Source of the DNA: Pelodera strongyloides
Taxonomy: Eukaryota > Nematoda > Chromadorea > Rhabditida > Rhabditidae
DNA length: 64,000 bases
NCBI GenBank assembly: GCA_036852015.1
Contig: JAANDG010000201.1
Span: forward strand, 124,001-188,000
Direction of reading: 5' to 3'
Shown here one piece after another: positions 62,502-64,000 of the stretch. The notes below the pieces were generated by a model, which searched no databases, was not told the DNA's origin, and saw only the letters and a list, made by a program, of their open reading frames with translations. The first letter of the stretch is position 1, and each line of letters begins with the position of its first letter. The translations under genes and the position numbers were made by a program.

Positions 62502-63963
62502 TTCGGATGTGACGGCCTCGTCGGAACACGCAAACGGGTTGATGATGTCCGGGGCACAATCTAAAATCATAACACAATACATAAACCAAAAAGAGCTATC
62601 TCGCTCCGCTCGCTAGCACCGATAAAGAGAAATATAAAAACTCATATAAAGAGAAATATAAAAATTCAAATGGGCTGTTTAGTACTACGGTATCTGACAC
62701 AAAAATGTAAGCGCATGGATGGTTACCGAGCTTAGTTTGTGGAGTCAACATCTGTTTCCTCTCTTCTTCTTTCTCCCGTTCTTTTTGCTTCATTAACTGT
62801 TCGATGATCGTTCCCTCTGTTTTGATCTCCGGTTCCATTCCCGCAAAGAAGTCGTCCTCTACGGTCACTTTCATATCCTTGACATCAAGAATGGTCACAC
62901 CGGTTGAGTTCAACTTTTTCTGTAATTTATACATATAACACATTGTTCAAATGTTCGCAGCTAATCAAACGTCATTCGTCGGATGAAAATGGAACACATA
63001 ACAGCAAACTGCTGAATTCAATTTAACAATGCATCACACATAAATTACGAAAATCGATTTTATAGAAATATGTGTGTGCCCACCAGGTGATTGTGATTGT
63101 TTGGGACCGCGGGTCGCTTTGGTGACGGAACATCAATCGAGTTGTTCACCGAAGAAGATACGGCACTCGCAGTGGATGTCAATTCTGTGTCATGGTCAGC
63201 CTCCGAAGTTCCAGCATCTCCCCAGTCATCCCAAGCGTCCTTCAAAAAAGTACTCAATAAAATATGTGACGATTCTCGTCACACAGCAGCGCATCACACA
63301 GCAGAGCATCACACAGCAGGGTAATTCGACTACATTCGACGGCAAGAACCATGGAATGCAAAAACAAACCTTATTATCTTCATCAAAGTGTTCACCGTCG
63401 TGTGAACATGTTGCTTGTTGAGCACTGGACACTGGTGTTCTTTCCAAAGTGTTCAGGTAAAATTTCGGAGCTTCTGGGAATTCTGAGCCCGATATTTCTT
63501 GACTCTTTGCAGTTGTGCGGGGAAGTGAAATCTCAGAATTATCCCTGGTTAACGCCGGAGACTGCCAGGGAACCGGACTCGAGGCCATATTTAAACGGGA
63601 GAGAATCTGAAACTAGGAGATCGAATACTAGCAAATAGATTTAGGCATGACTATGAAACATTTCTTACCTTAGAATTCACTTATGATTAAGCTCTTATAC
63701 CTTTGGTGTTCCGTCTGTGAATATTTTCTGTGGTTGAGATCCGTTAACTGCTTCAACACCAACAATTCGTGCCACAGTGCCAAGTCCTTTATAGCTCTCG
63801 ACCACAAGGTCAACGTTGACATCGTTCGTACCGGTATGCAGCTAAACACAAACTAGCGAACATCAGGCACAACACGATTCAAAGGTGATTTTACATACAC
63901 CGGCATTCGGAAGTAACATTAAATGTGATCACCTCGGGTATTATGAGATCCAGAAGCACCTCT
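62502..63963 (-). CDS. 3' part of an unrecognised gene running off the right edge (W-acidic motif, C-terminal charged helix)
   Basis: Exons 63963-63933, 63841-63701, 63606-63370, 63239-63084, 62919-62727, 62560-62502 join with matching phases (0,0,0,0,1,0); the 5' end is outside the window. Order of features: 'EVLLDLIIPELHTGTNDVNV' leading into a beta-rich looking 'VDLVVESYKGLGTVARIVG'; a Ser/Thr/Pro-rich linker; 'DAWDDWGDAG'; 'VEDDFFAGMEPEIK'; and a highly charged helical stretch, 'MKQKEREKEEERKQM'. The W-x-x-W acidic motif, the D-F-F-x-x-M-x-P-x-I motif and a charged helix occur in that order in EBAG9/RCAS1, a Golgi-associated protein, but the N-terminal part does not fit it. I do not name the family. 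The final exon is uncertain. Confidence 0.6.
63279..63321. repeat. 14-bp tandem repeat, three copies
   Basis: 'CACACAGCAGNGCAT' repeats three times inside an intron of the minus-strand edge gene, between exons 63370 and 63239. Confidence 0.8.
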
Positions 63964-64000
63964 CTAGCAAATAAATGTGCGTATTGTTCCAAGTGACGAA

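Noticed and set aside
1..64000. CRISPR arrays, bacterial operons or prophage
   Set aside because: The introns, satellites and LINEs are eukaryotic; the tandem arrays have no spacer-repeat structure.

Overview
The window reads as nuclear DNA of a nematode, most likely a parasitic clade V (strongylid-type) species. The evidence is many short exons, introns ending in TTTCAG-type acceptors, a nematode-type nuclear hormone receptor, an orthologue of the Caenorhabditis synaptic gene lev-9, and AT-rich spacers with decayed LINEs, MITEs and satellite arrays. I read the exons by eye from splice sites and codon phase. In each complete model the phases close and the lengths sum to whole codons, but no model has transcript support.

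Layout: 1-545 is the 3' end of a CR1/jockey-like LINE. 546-8550 shows no gene. 8593-12403 (+) is a 13-exon SLC2-like sugar transporter of 515 aa. 13415-27654 (-) is a 38-exon lev-9-like gene: signal peptide, WAP domain, eight CCP (sushi) modules, a linker with furin-type sites, further CCPs, an Ig domain and more CCPs, 1320 aa in all. Inside its 5 kb penultimate-region intron lie three phase-compatible exons (15469-16390) that give an alternative C-terminus, a TTAA-flanked hairpin MITE and a possible nested plus-strand exon. The transporter and lev-9 converge tail to tail.

28380-35720 is repeat-rich: two related satellite arrays (units of about 114-125 bp and 90 bp) sharing a small hairpin, with a 5'-truncated LINE between them. 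35.7-47.4 kb is gene-poor. It holds a candidate tRNA-derived SINE, diverged tandem repeats and a duplicated exon-like segment (38.7-40.65 kb).

47467-51982 (+) is a 15-exon nuclear hormone receptor of 508 aa with a MITE in one intron. An RTE-type LINE relic follows at 52.68-53.11 kb. 57885-59370 (+) is a TMEM164-family gene (7 exons, 278 aa). 60842-61606 (+) is an unrecognised small cysteine-rich single-pass membrane protein (4 exons, 119 aa). 62502-63963 (-) is the 3' part of an unrecognised gene that runs off the right edge.

These are independent eukaryotic genes; no operon or joint pathway is evident. The points most worth attention are the lev-9 locus (one phase-perfect frame joining a LEV-9-like half to an Ig/CCP half, with an alternative C-terminus), the hairpin satellites, the TTAA MITEs and the small membrane protein.
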